From NCBI GenBank assembly GCA_003506735.1, contig DNYS01000163.1, positions 1-5,470 on the forward strand: a stretch of 5,470 bases of DNA. The letters are read 5' to 3'. Positions 5,440-5,470 of the stretch are shown here, piece after piece; position 1 is the stretch's first letter, and the number at the start of each line of letters is the position of its first letter. The notes beneath the pieces were generated by a model that worked only from the letters and a program-made list of their open reading frames with translations, was not told the origin of the DNA and searched no databases. Source of the stretch: Nitrospinota bacterium. GTDB lineage: Bacteria > UBA8248. The position numbers and the translations under genes were made by a program.

Positions 5440-5443
5440 CCTC
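5440..5443 (-). promoter_or_regulatory. Ribosome-binding site of the OmpR-type regulator
   Basis: On the minus strand GAGG is followed by seven bases and then the GTG at 5432. An in-frame TGA sits just upstream (5442-5444, overlapping the site), so translation cannot begin further out. This fixes the start codon. Confidence 0.6.
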
Positions 5444-5470
5444 AACGGTTACGGGGCAGTTCAAAACCAA

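Overview
The window comes from a Gram-negative-type bacterium of fairly high GC. A small lipoprotein with a lipobox and the style of the multidomain signalling proteins suggest an uncultured environmental lineage, perhaps deltaproteobacterial, Nitrospinota-like or Tectomicrobia-like. That placement is a guess from protein style; no marker gene is present.

Positions 1-4084 (+ strand) hold a phosphorelay and cyclic-di-GMP cluster. (a) 1-1977 encodes one hybrid histidine kinase, GAF(tail)-PAS-HisKA-HATPase_c-REC-REC. It is open at the left edge and split by an in-frame TAG at 880-882. (b) 2011-2385 is an intact stand-alone CheY-like receiver. (c) 2413-2772 is an intact Hpt phosphotransfer protein. 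(d) 2830-4084 is a PleD-like REC-REC-GGDEF diguanylate cyclase, broken by an in-frame TAG at 3505-3507 and two -1 frameshifts. Gaps between these genes are short and no terminator is visible, so they look like one operon. The likely logic is sensor kinase to receivers and Hpt, then to the cyclase. The kinase PAS domain closely resembles the haem-binding PAS of FixL, so oxygen or another diatomic gas is a candidate input.

Positions 4085-4764 are a junction zone. They hold the C-terminal piece of a short-chain dehydrogenase (- strand, 4115-4354), a small cysteine-rich lipoprotein gene (+ strand, 4380-4649) and a GC-rich intergenic stretch with hairpins (4665-4717). Positions 4765-5432 (- strand) hold an OmpR/PhoB-type response regulator whose receiver carries a frameshift and a short deletion that removes the phosphoacceptor aspartate. 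Positions 5433-5470 are its upstream region.

The striking property is the density of lesions in otherwise well-conserved genes: two internal TAG codons, three single-base frameshifts, one roughly 26-base deletion and one 5'-truncated gene in 5.5 kb. Possible explanations are real gene decay, sequencing or assembly error, and, for the two TAG codons only, stop-codon recoding. Both in-frame nonsense codons are TAG, while none of the seven apparent genuine stops is TAG.
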